Assembly: GCA_032717465.1 (NCBI GenBank)
Contig: CM064732.1
Span: forward strand, 27,846,830-27,910,829
Source: Coenobita brevimanus
Lineage: Eukaryota > Arthropoda > Malacostraca > Decapoda > Coenobitidae
Direction of reading: 5' to 3'
DNA length: 64,000 nucleotides
Shown: piece by piece, positions 34,921-45,324 of the stretch
Layout: each line of letters opens with the position of its first letter
Position numbering within the stretch: the first letter of the stretch is position 1
The notes under the pieces: model-generated
Databases searched by the model: none
Told to the model about the DNA's origin: nothing
What the model saw: only the letters and a program-made list of their open reading frames with translations
Program-made: the position numbers and the translations under genes

Positions 34921-35140
34921 ATGGATTACAATAAGTGGAAAAGAGAACAGGAGAGGATCAAAGAAGGTTGCTGGATTTGTTAGAAGCCAGGACACAAGAA
35001 GGTGGATTATAACAAATGGAAGAAGGAGCAAGAACGGAACAGTGCAAGGAAATCCACGATTGCAACAAGCAGGTGTTGGACATGTGGTGAGGTGGGACAC
35101 TTCAGCTATGAATGTCCAAATGAGGAGGACGGCCAGAAGA
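34828..35140 (+). pseudogene. Tandemly repeated zinc-knuckle region in the gag of X
   Basis: A unit of about 27 codons recurs: KEDCYKWKKEQQK, then CWYCEKPGHR with DYNKWKREQER, then CWICxKPGHKK with DYNKWKKEQER. A canonical CCHC knuckle closes the array: CWTCGEVGHFSYEC at about 35074-35115. The fourth Cys of the repeated knuckles appears in the first unit (DC) and is Tyr in later ones. Stops at 34918 and 34981 interrupt it. Confidence 0.75.
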
Positions 35141-35249
35141 AGGCTCCAGAAGGCGAGAAGGATGAGGGTAAATTAGTAAGGGGTTATGACAAGAGCGTTT
35201 TTCCAAAGAAGCCCCACCACTGAAGAAATGCAAGAGAACCTTGTCTGAT

Positions 35250-36249
35250 GGTGTGTGAGAAGACGGAAGAACAGAGAACAAGCAGTGTACTGTAGTACAA
35301 ATGGAAACCTTAGTAAGAAATGCCGCCGTACTGTAGTGAAAGGACCAGCATCAGATGAAGAAGACCTGAAGAGGATGCACATCGAGGATGCAAATTTACA
35401 ACAAGTGCTAGAGTGGCTACAGCAGAGAACAGTGTGACCATTTTGGGAAGAGGTTTCCTGGTTCAGCCCTGCGATTAAGAGCTACTGGAGTCAATGGGAC
35501 CTTCTTTGTTTGAACAACGGACTACGGGTGTGTCAGTGGGAGACACCCAATGGCCACATCAAGTTTGGCAACTGGTGGTTCCGAAGAAAATGAGGTCCTA
35601 GATCTTGGATGAGTCCCATAACCAGATTACTAGTAAGCACCTGGGATTGAAGAAAGCTCTAAGTCAGCTGCGACAGAGGTTATACTGGACTGGCATGTGT
35701 CAGAACGTTGAAGAGTGGTGTCGGGCCTGTGATGTAGCTGTGCCAAGAAAGGACTCAAGAAACATGGTTGCACCCTCTTTAGCTGTACCAAATGGGTACA
35801 AAGATGGAAAGAGTTGCAGTATACATTGCTGGACCTCTGTCACAAACAGAAAGAGGAAACTGGTATACTGTATATATGTCACCATGGACTACTTCACAAA
35901 GTGGCCAGAAGGCTATGCCATCCCAGGTCAAGAGGCTCTGACTGTTGCTCAGGTGTTGGTTGACCAGTTCTTCCGTCAATTTGGGATGCCACAGGAGCTA
36001 CATTCAGACCAGGGTAGAAACTTCGATTCTGCTGTGTTCCATCAGTGCTGCAAGTTACTGGGGATCAAGAAGACCTGGACAACCCCACAAAGGCCACAGT
36101 CAGACAGTGGGATGGTGGAAAAATTCAGCAGGACCCTGGGACAAAAATTGGGCAAGTACTGTGCAGAGCGACAAATGCAATGGGACCAGAAAGTACCTGT
36201 GTTGCTGATGGCATATCGGTCTGCATCCCACAAATCTATCTGCTATATC
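35250..36249 (+). pseudogene. Integrase N-terminal and core part of element X
   Basis: The region opens with a tether (DEEDLKRMHIEDANLQQVLEWLQQ) and an HHCC zinc-binding region (HNQITSKHLGLKK...RLYWTGM...WCRACDV). The core follows: HSDQGRNFDSAVF with the second catalytic Asp, and SGMVEKFSRTLGQ with the Glu. The first Asp, expected in VDIAGPLP, is lost to substitution near 35820. The frame runs 35605-36249 and is cut by the insertion of element Y. Confidence 0.85.
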
Positions 36250-36253
36250 CCTG

Positions 36254-37063
36254 TGTTAAGATGCAAGATTAGCCAGTTAGGTAGCCGAGATTTTTCTCGA
36301 TGTTTTCTGATGTTTAGAGTAGCTAGTTCCGGTACGAGTCAGTTGCCAGTTTGCCTGCTGTTTGTGAGAGTAATTATTTCGTAAGCTGTACATTAATTTT
36401 TGTGCTCTTTTTCTTTATCATGTTTCATTTAAGTAATTGTTTGTTAAATTATGTAATTTAAGTTCGTATGGGAAATGATTTCGAATGTTATGTAATGTAG
36501 GACAACTCTGACATGTTCCGTTGTCTCCTAGTTGGTAACAGTTGTTGCTAGGGGCTGATGCAAGACCGGCACATTCCAGAATTGTGGAGAAGTAGATGAT
36601 CCTCGAATAATGCAAGCTTATATAAAGATGGGGAGAGACTAGGGCAGGTTCAGTCGGTTTTGGTTCAGTCTGAATGTAGTACAGTGTCAGTGAAGATTGT
36701 ATAGTTTTGGTACTTGTGAAAACAGTGGCAAACAATGATGTGTTACTGAAGTTTGTATATCATTGGTACTTGAGAAAAGTGTGAAGTGTTGTCAAGCATT
36801 AAGTGTAACTGCAATTAGTAAAGTGTGCATAGCTCCAGTGCTTGTGAGAATAGTGAAGTGAGCTTGGAAAGCATTAAGTGTAACCATTTGGAAAATAAAG
36901 ACAGTGAACTTTAAGAAGCCAGTGTTTATTTTTGCCTCAGCTGATCTTGTGTGCTGTACACCGAAAGGCTAACCATAAGGAGAACAACTCACTGGGCAAC
37001 GTCCTTCCTGTACTGAACTACTGCTGTTGGTGCCTGTAGCAGTGTGGGACGAGGGATGTAACG
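36254..37063 (+). repeat. 5' LTR of element Y
   Basis: Matches 40433-41240 closely. TATA-like ttatataaag lies at about 36618 and AATAAA at about 36894. Inside, gtgaag-type words are repeated (36725-36860), the same sequence that has expanded to a minisatellite in LTR Z. Confidence 0.92.
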
Positions 37064-37221
37064 CTGGTGTCAGGAGTGGGATAATTTCAGTGCTGGAATG
37101 AGTCTAACCTTCAACATGGAAGCAGGTGTGAAGACAAGGTCTCGAGCTGGGCAGGAGGAGGAAGTTTCCCTGGCGACAATTGTGAAGCTAATACAGGCAC
37201 AAAATAAAGAGCTCGGAAATG

Positions 37222-37600
37222 TAATATATCTGTCTGTTGCCGGACGCCGTAATCCCGTAAGGGATGGCCATTTGACTCTGAGTTATTTGTTTTATGGGGA
37301 GGGGCACTAACCCTCCACCAACCCACTTGTTGACACGTAGGAAGCACGTATGGTTTGGTTATATGGTAACCACCCAGCATTGTAAATGGTTTCTAGGCTT
37401 ACAGAAAACCATTTGGCTTGTCTCTCAATGTAAAGCTACCTGTAAACGAAAGACAAGCAGTAAGAAGTGACAGGAAAGATGGGAGAAATAGGAAGAGAGG
37501 AGGGCAGGCACAGAAAAAGAATGATAAAGGCTAAGGAGGAAGTAAGCAGCACTACATCAAGTGAGTGGATGATGGTCACCTCCACCTACCACCAAAAAAG
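37222..37600. repeat. Dispersed repeats W and V (copy 3), inserted in gag of Y
   Basis: W segment 37225-37345 (gggatggccatttgactctg, ggggaggggcactaac, cttgttgacacgtagg) is followed by V segment 37352-37597 (ggttatatggtaaccaccc, hairpin at about 37384-37412, ggatgatggtcacc, cacctaccacc). Their adjacency here, with the gag codons resuming after them, suggests W and V moved as one unit. Confidence 0.75.
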
Positions 37601-37643
37601 AACAACTACAGGCACAGAAGAAAGATATCAATGAACAATTGCA

Positions 37644-37981
37644 GGGAGGCGGTGGCTCAATCGGTAGAGAGGTGGCTTGCGGTCCTACTGGACCCAGGTT
37701 CAAATCCCTGGTGGGGCAGGGAACAGTTTAAGGATTTGAATTTCATTACGGCAGACTTTACCGATCTACCAGAAGATCTGCCGACATGTCGTAAAAATAC
37801 CCCCACTAATACCAATACACCAGTCCTGTATGAGACAGCGCTAGCATGTATTCAATATGGACGGTGGGTGTTAGCGCCGAAGTGGTGATATGTAGAGGTG
37901 TACGATATGTAGGAGGACTACTGGGCCTTGGGAGCAGACTGAGAAGCCTATGCCCAGAGTCGAGTACATAAAAAAAAAAAA
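37644..37981 (+). mobile_element. tRNA-derived SINE, family S1, copy 2
   Basis: A box TGGCTCAATCGG at about 37653, B box GGTTCAAATCC at 37697-37707, same length and order as the copy at 1468-1806, and an A run at 37970-37981. It lies in the gag coiled coil of Y, so it inserted after Y. Target-site duplication is not clear. Confidence 0.88.
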
Positions 37982-38689
37982 CACACACAGAACGAAGAAC
38001 GGGAGGAACGATATGAACAACTTCTGCAGGCATTACAGGAGCAAGAGAGGGAAGTACAATTGAGGGTGCAAGGACAGCTGGATGCATTCATGGGGGAAAT
38101 GAAGGAAGAACAGCGACAGCTTAAGGAGGAAGTAGATGCCAAGCTAGAGCAGCAGAAGTATGAAGTAAGCAATAATGTGATGGAGTGTAAACAGCATGTA
38201 GATGAGTTGAAGACAATTAGTGAAGAAATAGTGATGGAGTGCAAACAGCATGTGGACAACCAGCTGAAGATTAGTGAGGGAATAGTGATAGAATGCAGAC
38301 AGCATGTACATAACCAGTTGGAGCATGCAGTCGACCAGGTGAAGATAATCAATGAGAAAATTAAGGCTGTAGAGAAATACTGCACTGCTGAGCCTCAGAT
38401 TAGTGTGCAGGGAGCATATGAAAGAAATGGACGGTGTATGGTGAATCTTGATGGATCCCAGACGTCTAAAGGTAGCATTACAAGGTTGAATAATCAGAAT
38501 GCAGAAGGTTTATGTCCTGGCCATAATTTTGATGCCCTAGTTGTTAGGCCCCAAACCAGTGAAATGCATGGCTATAATGGGGGGTCCAATTAAAGAAAAA
38601 CCTCAAGAATTTGATGGCAGAGTATCTTGAGAAGCTTACCGTGCACAGGTTGAGTTACTTGCGGATTAGAATGATCGGGATGATAAGAA

Positions 38690-39965
38690 GAAGGCTGCAG
38701 AAGACCCACCACTGAAGAAATGTAGGAGTACCTTGATGAATAGGGTGTGAGAAGACAAAAGAACAGATGGCAAGGAGTGTAGTAGGAATGGGAATCATTG
38801 GAAGAAATGCCGCCATACTGTTGTGACAGGGCCAGCGTCAGATGAAGACCTGAAGAGGATGCAGACTTGCAACCGGGGCTGGAGTGTCTGCATTGGAGTG
38901 CAATGCAACCATCTTGGGAAGAAGTTTCCTGGTTAAGCCGTGTGACCAAGAGCTACTGGAGCCAGTGGGGCCTTTGTCTGAACAATGGACTACTGGAGCA
39001 TCAGTGGGAGACAGCCGATGGCCTCAGCAAGTATTGGCAACTGGTGGTTCCAAAGAAGAAGAGGTCCTAGATCTTGGACGAGACCCATAACCAGATCACT
39101 AGTGGGCACCTAGGAGTGAAGAAAACTCTAAACTGGCTGCGACAGACGTTCTACTGGATTGGCAAGTGTCAGGATGTTCAAGAGTGGTGTCGGGCCTATC
39201 ATGTGCGCTGTGCCAAGAAGGGACCCAAGAAACGTGGTTGTGCCCCTCTCCAGCTGTACCAAGTGGAAACACCGATGGAAAGAGTCGTGGTGGACATTGC
39301 TGGACCTTTGCCACTCACTGAGATAGAAAACCTGTATATATGTGTTGCCATGGACTACTTCACCAAGTGGCCAAAAGCCTATGCTATCCCTGATCAAGAG
39401 CCTGCGACTGTTGCTCAGGTGTTGGTTGATCAGTTTTTCTGTCATTTTGGGATGCCACAAGAACTACATTCAGACCAGGGTAGAAACTTTGAGTCTGCTG
39501 TGTTCCATGAATGCTGCAAGTTAATGGGGATCAAGAAGACCAGGACAACCCCACTAAGGCCACAGTCAGATGGGATGGTGAAGAATTCAGCAGGACCCTG
39601 GGACAAGAACTGTCCAAGTACTGCATCAATGGACAAACAGAATGGGACCAGAAATTACCTGCATTGCTGATGGCATATTGGTCTGCATCCCATGAGTCTA
39701 CTGGCTACACTCCTGCAAAACTGATGTTAGGCCACAAGTTACATTACCCGTTGACTTGTTACTGGGAAGACCACCTGGTGAACAGCTGCCTACAGACACC
39801 ACTGGCTATGCGAAGCACCTTCAGGAAAAGCTGGCTGAGGTACATCATCAAGGGCACAGAGCCCTCAAGTTTTCAGGAGTGGTGATGAAGTGCAAGTATG
39901 ATGCCAAGGGAAGTGAAGTGAGCTTCATGGACGGTGACCAAGTTTGGTTATACAATCCTCAGTGA
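38690..39965 (+). pseudogene. Integrase of element Y
   Basis: The tether is followed by the HHCC zinc finger, HNQITSGHLGVKK...FYWIGK...WCRAYHVRCAKK (the first Cys of the CxxC pair is Tyr). The core follows: VVVDIAGPLP, HSDQGRNFESAVF. The catalytic Glu region reads MVKNSAG, so the Glu is Lys, with a frameshift at about 39580. The core then runs on in two further frames (WDQKLPALLMAY, TPAKLMLGH, and LLGRPPGEQLPTDTTGYAKHLQ) to the stop after VWLYNPQ at 39963. Final integrase codons continue to about 40350 with breaks. Dead copy. Confidence 0.85.
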
Positions 39966-40432
39966 AAGAAGGGACAATCATATAAGCTGCAGAGCCCATG
40001 GGACGGGCCTTACACAGTGCTGGACTGCCTATCAGAAGTAATGTATCAGATTCGGGGAGGCGGGAAGTCTCACCCAAAGGTGGTACACGTGAACCGTCTG
40101 TGACAGTACCATGGGCCAGAACAGTACAGTTGGGACGTCTCCGAGGAATCGTGCTCACCGACAGCCGAGGATGTTGAGAAGGACGAAGGAGCTGAAGTGC
40201 AAGAGGATGGTGACAGTTCCCCAAGAGAAGAAGTGATCCAAGAAGGGGACCAAGACATTCCTGGAGGAGTGGACTGTGTGGAGGAGCAAGGACGTCATCA
40301 GAAGCGGCATAGAAGACCTGATAAGTTGAAGGATTATTTTGTGTATGGTTAAATGTTTCATTAGGATTAAGGTTTATGTTTGTATATATTGTGTAGTTTT
40401 GCTGGGACGACAAAGAACTAGGGACAGGGTAG

Positions 40433-41240
40433 TGTTAAGAAGCGAGATTTGCCAGTTAGGTAGCTGAGATTTTTCTTGACGTTTCCTGATGTTTACAGTA
40501 GCTAGTTGCAGTACGAGTCAGTTGCCAGTTTGCCTGCTGTTTGTGTGCGTAGTTATTTCGTAAGTGTTACATTATTTTTTGTGCTCATTTTCTTTATAAT
40601 GTTTTATTTAAGTGATTGCATGTTAAATTAAGTAATTTAAGTTCGTATGGTAAATGATTTCGAGTGTTATATAATGTAAGACAACTCTGGCATGTTTCGA
40701 TGTCTTCTAGTTGGTAACTGTTGTTGCTAGGGGCTGATGCAAGACCGGCACATTCCAGAATTATGAAGAAGTAGATGATTCTCGAATAACGCAAACTTAT
40801 ATAAAGATGGGGAGAGACTAGGGCAGGTTCAGTCGGTTTTGGTTCAGTTTGAGTGTAGTAGAGTGTCAGTGAATATTGTATAGTTTTGGTACTTGTGAAG
40901 ACAGTGGCAAACAGTGACGTATTATTGAAGTTTGTATATCATTGGAACTTGAGAAAAGTGTGAAGTGTTGTCAAGCATTAAGTGTAACTGCAATTAGTAA
41001 AGTATGTACAGCTCCAGTGCTTGGAGAATAGTGTAGTGAGGTTGGAAAGCATTAAGTGTAACCATTTGGAAAATAAAGACAGTGAACTTTAAGAAGCCAG
41101 TGCTTATTTTCGCCTCAGCTGATCTTGTGTGCTGTACACCGAAAGGCTAACCATAAGGAGAACAACTCACTGGGCAACGTCCTTCCTGTACTGAACTACT
41201 GCTGTTGGTGCCTGTGGCAGCATGGGACGAGGTCTTAACA
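40433..41240 (+). repeat. 3' LTR of element Y
   Basis: Matches 36254-37063. It ends cttaaca, followed by the duplicated CCTG and the resumed integrase codons of X. Confidence 0.93.
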
Positions 41241-41962
41241 CCTGCAAAACTGATGCTGGGCCACGAGTTACGTTTACCCGTTTACTTTTTAATGGGAAGA
41301 CCACCTTTAGAGGAGCTGCCTACAGACACCTCCAGCTATGCGAAGCATCTTCAGGAAAGGATGGATGAGGTACATCATCAAGTGCGAGAAGCCATAAAAT
41401 TTTCAGAAGAGGTGATGAAGTGCATGTATGATGCCAAAGCTAGTGAGGTGAGCTTCAAGGATGGTGACAAAATTTGGTTATTCAATCCTCAGCAGAAGAA
41501 GGGACAGTCAACGAAGCTGCAGAGCCTGTGGGACGGGCCTTCCACTCTGCTGGACCGCCTGGCAGATGTAACGTACCGGATTTGAGGAGGCAGGAAATCT
41601 CACCCAAAGGTGGTACATGTGAATCGTCTGTGGCAGTACCATGGGCCAGGACAGTATGGGTGGGATATCTCCGAGGAATCGTGCTCGTCTGCAGCCGAGG
41701 GTGTTGAGGAGGACCATGGAGCTGAAGTACATGAGGAGGATGGTGACAGTTTCCCGAGGAAAGAAGTGAATCAGGAGGAGGACCAAGACATTGTAGAAGG
41801 GGTGGTCTGTGTGGAGGACCAGGACATCGTCAGAAGTGGCATGGGAGAAGACCTGAAGTTGATGTACTGTTTTGTGTATAAATGTTTAGTTTGGATTAAG
41901 GATTATATTTGTATACATTGTGTAGTTTTCTCAGGACAACAAAATGGCTAGGGAGGGGACAG
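41241..41962 (+). pseudogene. Integrase C-terminus and 3' region of element X
   Basis: The frame from 41241 reads PAKLMLGHELRLPVYFLMGRPP, EELPTDTSSYAKHLQERMDEVHHQVREA and VSFKDGDKIWLFNPQQKKG. It then has the final LQSLWDGPSTLLDRLADVTYRI and stops at 41585. This is the far half of the gene cut at 36249. A Glu/Asp-rich tail continues in another frame to about 41870. A purine-rich tract ends at 41962. Confidence 0.85.
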
Positions 41963-42592
41963 TTTTGAGAAGCAGGATTTGACAGTTAGTGCTGGTGAAT
42001 TCCTGTCTATTCTGAAATTTTTCTGCTACGTGTTAGAGTTGCTAGCTTGCCTGCTATTTGTGAGTGGAGGTATTTTGTAGGTTATGCTTTAATTTTCTTT
42101 TTTGGCTTTTTCTCTCTATTTTTTTTTTACGTGTCTGTTAGATTATGTAATTTCATCTCAGTTTGTATGCTAAATTATTTAGAGTGTTATGTAGTGTAAG
42201 AACACTCTGGATGTTTTGGATGTCTCTGAGCTGGTAACTGTTGCTTCCCCGAGAATGTAGTAGATACTTCTAGTATACAGGAAGCTTATAAAAGTATGGG
42301 GAAGAGACTAGAGTTTTTCAGTTCAAATTGAGTGTAGTTTGACTTATGGCCTAGTGAAGATTGTATTGCCCCGGTACTTGTAAAAACAGTGAAGTTGGCA
42401 AGCATTAAGTGTAATTATTTGGAAAATAAAGACAATAAACGTGAGCAGCTTGTTTACATTCAACTTCTGTACTGATCTGTGTTGTTGTACTTTGAAGGCT
42501 GCCTCTAGGAAGAACAGCTCACTGGGCAATGCCCTTCCTATACTGAACTACAGCTGTTGAAGGCTGTGGCAGTGTGGGACGGGGACATAACA
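41963..42592 (+). repeat. 3' LTR of element X
   Basis: Matches 32874-33499. It starts ttttgagaagc (a mutated TGTTAAGA) and ends ataaca, followed by the duplicated ATAT. Confidence 0.9.
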
Positions 42593-42897
42593 ATATATTT
42601 ACCTCAATTTCTTACTCTCCTCGCTGTCGTCCTCATCATCATCCTATTCCTCCTTAGACTTAACATTTTGGGCCCATGACGACAACAGGGCAAGTGATAA
42701 AGTGATTGAGATACTGTAACTGCACACCTACTCAGTTGCTCCTCAAAACAGCACAGACTGATCTGGAAGGTGGGAAAGTTGTTATCATGGGAGAACGTTG
42801 CTGCCAGCTGGTGGCAGTTATTGCAAACTGAATGTACGTGAACCAAGGACCAGTGTTAAGCAGTTTGGTACACAAATATATTACCGTGTATGTCCGA

Positions 42898-42934
42898 GTA
42901 TATATATATAAAGAGAGAGAGAGCAAGAGAGAGA
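42898..42934. repeat. Short (TA)n and (GA)n tracts
   Basis: tatatatata followed by agagagagagag with interruptions, between the Tigger-like copy and the MITE dimer. Confidence 0.85.
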
Positions 42935-42936
42935 GA

Positions 42937-43335
42937 ATTATCCCATTGGGTCCCAGGGGTGCTGGGCAAGGCATGGCTCTGGGTGGGTGCTAAGCTTACC
43001 GCCCTCCGCCTATCGGCTCATAGTCGCGAAGCTCATAGGTCCCTACCCGGGGGTTCCCTAATTGTTAAGGACTTGAAAAATCCCAGATCTGTCCAATATT
43101 TCGGACACCGGGCCTCAATGAGATAAAGAGACTGATGGGTTTGCCAGTCATTAACCCATTGGATCCCAGGGGTGCTGGGCGAGCATGGCACTGGGTGGGT
43201 GCTAAGCGTACCGCCCTCCGCCTATTGGCTCATAGTCACAAAGCTCATAGGTCCCTACCCAGGAGTTCCCTACTTGATAAGTACTTGAAAAATCCCAGTT
43301 CTTTCCAATATTCCAGACACCGGGCCCCAATGGGT

Positions 43336-43337
<2 letters not shown>
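42937..43337. mobile_element. Dimer of a TTAA-flanked MITE (family M1)
   Basis: Two monomers of about 185-193 bp (42937-43129 and 43155-43337) are joined by a spacer of about 24 bp. The second monomer is flanked by TTAA on both sides and has inverted ends, CCCATTGGATCCC at its left and CCCATTGGGGCCC reading in from its right. The first has mutated TTAT/ATAA flanks and the same ends. Each has the body words gctcatag and cataggtccctaccc. A reverse-complement dimer lies at 55797-56197. TTAA flanks and CCC-starting ends are the piggyBac pattern. No coding capacity. Confidence 0.8.

Positions 43338-43412
<75 letters not shown>
43336..43412. repeat. (TA)n microsatellite, left flank of element A
   Basis: About 37 TA units with one GTA interruption. 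Element A starts TGTTAC at 43413 directly after it. Confidence 0.97.
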
Positions 43413-44169
43413 TGTTACATAGCCTATGATTTCATCATCCTTTGTGTAATTCTCACGTACAGTATGCTGCATGTTTGATCACGAGCGTGTTCTACCTCAC
43501 TCCCCCCCTCCTCCCTTATAGTAGAGTAAGTCGTTCTTTCTCTTGTTCAGAGCAGGAGTGTCAACTCTTTGTCCCCTCTGGCTTCATTTGCACGTCCTTC
43601 TTACAAGTTGTATCAAGCTCTGCCGGCCCTTATATAATGAGCTCAGTCTCTACATTAATTGCCACTTACATCTACTCCTCATTTTGCTCACATCTCTGTC
43701 CTCCCCTGTACAGTTGTTATTATTGTGAGTGCTCAGGAAGTCTCCAACCATCTAGCAGCTGTGTAATTTGAGTATAACTGTTATTGCATTTTTTCTTGTA
43801 CTGTGTAGCATGTGTTAATTCTTAGGCCTAGTAAAGTTTTTGTAATTCATATTATCAGCCAGTGGTAATAATAGTTTGTATCTGTAATAATATATCTTGC
43901 GTTAACTGAGCATTATCCAGTGTTTTCTCATTTTATCAGGGCTGACTTAGATAAATTTACTCATGCTAATTTCGTGTTAATAGAGGCTATTGCAGTTAAC
44001 CATATATTTAACCTGTTTTTGCCATTACATTTTGTTGTTAGTCTGAGCATTAAACTTTAACTTGTAATTTTACCTAACTCTTTTGTTTTGAACCTGGAAC
44101 TTTTCGGGACAGTAGTGATTTTTAGTATTCTCACTTAAAGTGTACATTATCTTTCTCTGTTCTGTAACA
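43413..44169 (+). repeat. 5' LTR of element A
   Basis: 757 bp, TGTTAC...GTAACA. A TATA-like ttatataatg lies at about 43630. It matches 48809-49585, apart from a 20-bp insertion in the right LTR (atccttatgagtcctgaatg near 49430) and scattered substitutions. Confidence 0.95.
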
Positions 44170-44250
44170 TAAATTTGGCGACCTCTTATCAGGATATTCA
44201 GGATATTATCATAAGGATATTGCTTGATATTTTGTGACTGTGATTTATTC
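44170..44250 (+). promoter_or_regulatory. Primer-binding site and short leader of element A
   Basis: taaatTTGGCGACCTC directly follows the LTR. Element D has TGGCAACCTC at the matching place, and both continue into a caggatatt word. This suggests the same type of primer tRNA. The tRNA is not identified; a match to arthropod tRNA-Arg ends would be a reasonable test. Confidence 0.6.
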
Positions 44251-45324
44251 ATGATGTCTACTATTACTACGCCTGATGAAGCCAAAGATTTGTTGTCAAA
44301 TGTGCAAACAGTGTGTGATGTAGAAAACAGAACAAAGAATGAACTTAAGCTTGTTGCTCAACAATTGGGAATTGCTGTTCGCTCTCATCATTCTAAAGAT
44401 CAAATTGTTGACATGATTAATGAAAGCTTGTTTAATGTAACAACTCCAAATGAGCAAACACAGATTGAATTAGCTAAGTTACAGCTAGCCCTGCAGGAGG
44501 CTCGTGCTAAGGAGGCTGAATTTCAGGCAAATGCTCGTATTCAGGAGGCTCAGGCACAAATTGAACTTGCTAGGATTCAGGCAGACCATGAGTATCGCAT
44601 GAAACAATGTGGAACTGGATCATCTAGCTCTGATGATTTTGATGTGGCTAAAAATGTTAAACTTGTCCCTCCTTTTAATGAATCTGATTTAACAAAGTAT
44701 TTACAGTTGTTTGAGGGGGTAGCTACAGGTTTTAATTGGCCCAAAGAGTATTGGACAGTACTCCTTCAAACTGTTCTCACCGGTAAAGCTCAAGTAACTT
44801 ATGCATCTTTGCCTCAGGATCAATCTGATAATTATGATGTAATTAAGAGCTCGATTCTTAAGGCCTAGAGCTTGTTCCTGAAGCCTATAGAGTAAAATTT
44901 AGGACAACTTATAAGCAAGCTAAGCAATCCCATGTTGAGTATGCAAAAATCAAAGAAGATCTGTTAGAGCAGTGGTTAAATTCTAAGAATGTGGATTCTG
45001 ATTTTGGTAAATTTAAGCAGATGATTTTGCCTATATCTTGATGAGAGAAGAATAGATAATTTGTCTGATGCTGCAGTTTTAGCTGATGAATATGTTCTCA
45101 CTCACAAGAGATATTCTAAAGAAAAACGGAAAGCTGAGAGTAAGTACGTTGCCTCTACTCAGAGTACAGGTAACAGGAAAGAGAATAAAGATGATGTTTC
45201 TCAGGAAGTAAATACCAGCTTCACCTCTAGATTTCAGAAAAGTAAATGTACTTATTGTAGTAAGCTTGGTCATACTACTGAGAAATATATCAGGAGACAG
45301 CGTGATGTGAACAAATTGGTCTAG
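44251..45324 (+). pseudogene. gag: Gag of element A
   Basis: ATG at 44251 opens MMSTITTPDEAKDLL. Residues about 90-130 are an Ala/Glu/Gln-rich coiled coil (LALQEARAKEAEFQANARI). The capsid opens VKLVPPFNESDLTKYLQLFEGVA. A stop at 44866-44868 ends the first frame. A second frame continues ELVPEAYRVKFRTTYKQ, and a third, after about 45040, has AVLADEYVLTHKRYSKEKRKAE. A zinc-knuckle start CTYCSKLGHTTEKY closes it, with the fourth Cys changed to Tyr. Two frameshifts and this change mark decay. The layout (YRxKFR ... ADEYVLTH ... CCHC) is the SCAN-like capsid arrangement known in Ty3/gypsy gag proteins. Confidence 0.85.

Larger units (their letters stand above)
37098..38590 (+). pseudogene. gag: Gag of element Y, broken by two insertions and a capsid deletion
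   Basis: The start ATG at 37098 gives MSLTFNMEAGVKTRSRAGQEEEVSLATIVKL in pieces matching X. After codon 40 or so, repeats W/V interrupt (about 37222-37597), and SINE S1 interrupts at 37644-37981. The coiled coil resumes at about 38060 (QEEREVQLRVQGQLDAFMGEMKEEQRQLKEEV...) with three repeated CKQHVD units. The capsid begins near 38600 (KPQEFDGRVS) but is deleted from about 38690, where the sequence jumps to the region before the integrase tether. Confidence 0.8.
36254..41240 (+). mobile_element. Ty3/gypsy LTR retrotransposon, element Y, nested in X
   Basis: LTRs are 36254-37063 and 40433-41240 (about 810 bp), TGTTAAG...TAAC(A/G). The target duplication is CCTG (36250-36253 and 41241-41244). 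The element sits inside the integrase gene of X: integrase codons stop at 36249 and resume at 41241 at the point expected from Y's own integrase. It contains gag (cut by repeats V/W and by a SINE), a deleted capsid, and integrase. Protease, reverse transcriptase and RNase H are absent, with the same gag-to-integrase joint as X. PBS region cTGGTGTCAGGAGTGGG follows the left LTR. A purine tract (aactagggacagggtag) precedes the right LTR. Confidence 0.93.
32874..42592 (+). mobile_element. Ty3/gypsy LTR retrotransposon, element X, split by nested element Y
   Basis: LTRs are 32874-33499 and 41963-42592 (about 626 and 630 bp), starting near a mutated TGTTAAGA and ending GTAACA / ATAACA. A 4-bp target duplication ATAT flanks them (32870-32873 and 42593-42596). 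The inside holds a coiled-coil and capsid gag, zinc knuckles, an integrase N-terminus and core to 36249, then element Y, then the integrase C-terminus to 41585. No protease, reverse transcriptase or RNase H is present. A purine-rich tract (ggctagggaggggacag) precedes the right LTR. The PBS region after the left LTR reads gTGGTGTCAAGAGTG. Confidence 0.9.
31853..42903 (-). mobile_element. Tigger/pogo-like DNA transposon remnant, copy R1, interrupted by element X
   Basis: The transposon itself is 31853-32873 plus 42597-42903. The rest is inserted element X and its contents. It is a reverse-complement relative of 50567-52686 over its whole length. The plus-strand left end is taCAATATTCCCCGGCC, matching the right terminal repeat of the other copy. 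The right end, near 42900, is eroded into a (TA)n tract. The minus strand encodes broken pieces that end QPSNLSYFMPS...PQPSTS, like the tail of many pogo/Tigger transposases. Most of the transposase is missing or unrecognisable. The family call rests on terminal repeats (CAGT..TCCCC) and TA target site, plus this tail. Confidence 0.6.

Noticed and set aside
35605..36384. Host gene with an integrase domain (domesticated integrase)
   Set aside because: It sits between LTRs with target duplications, and has lost the first catalytic Asp and its frame. It is a dead retrotransposon.
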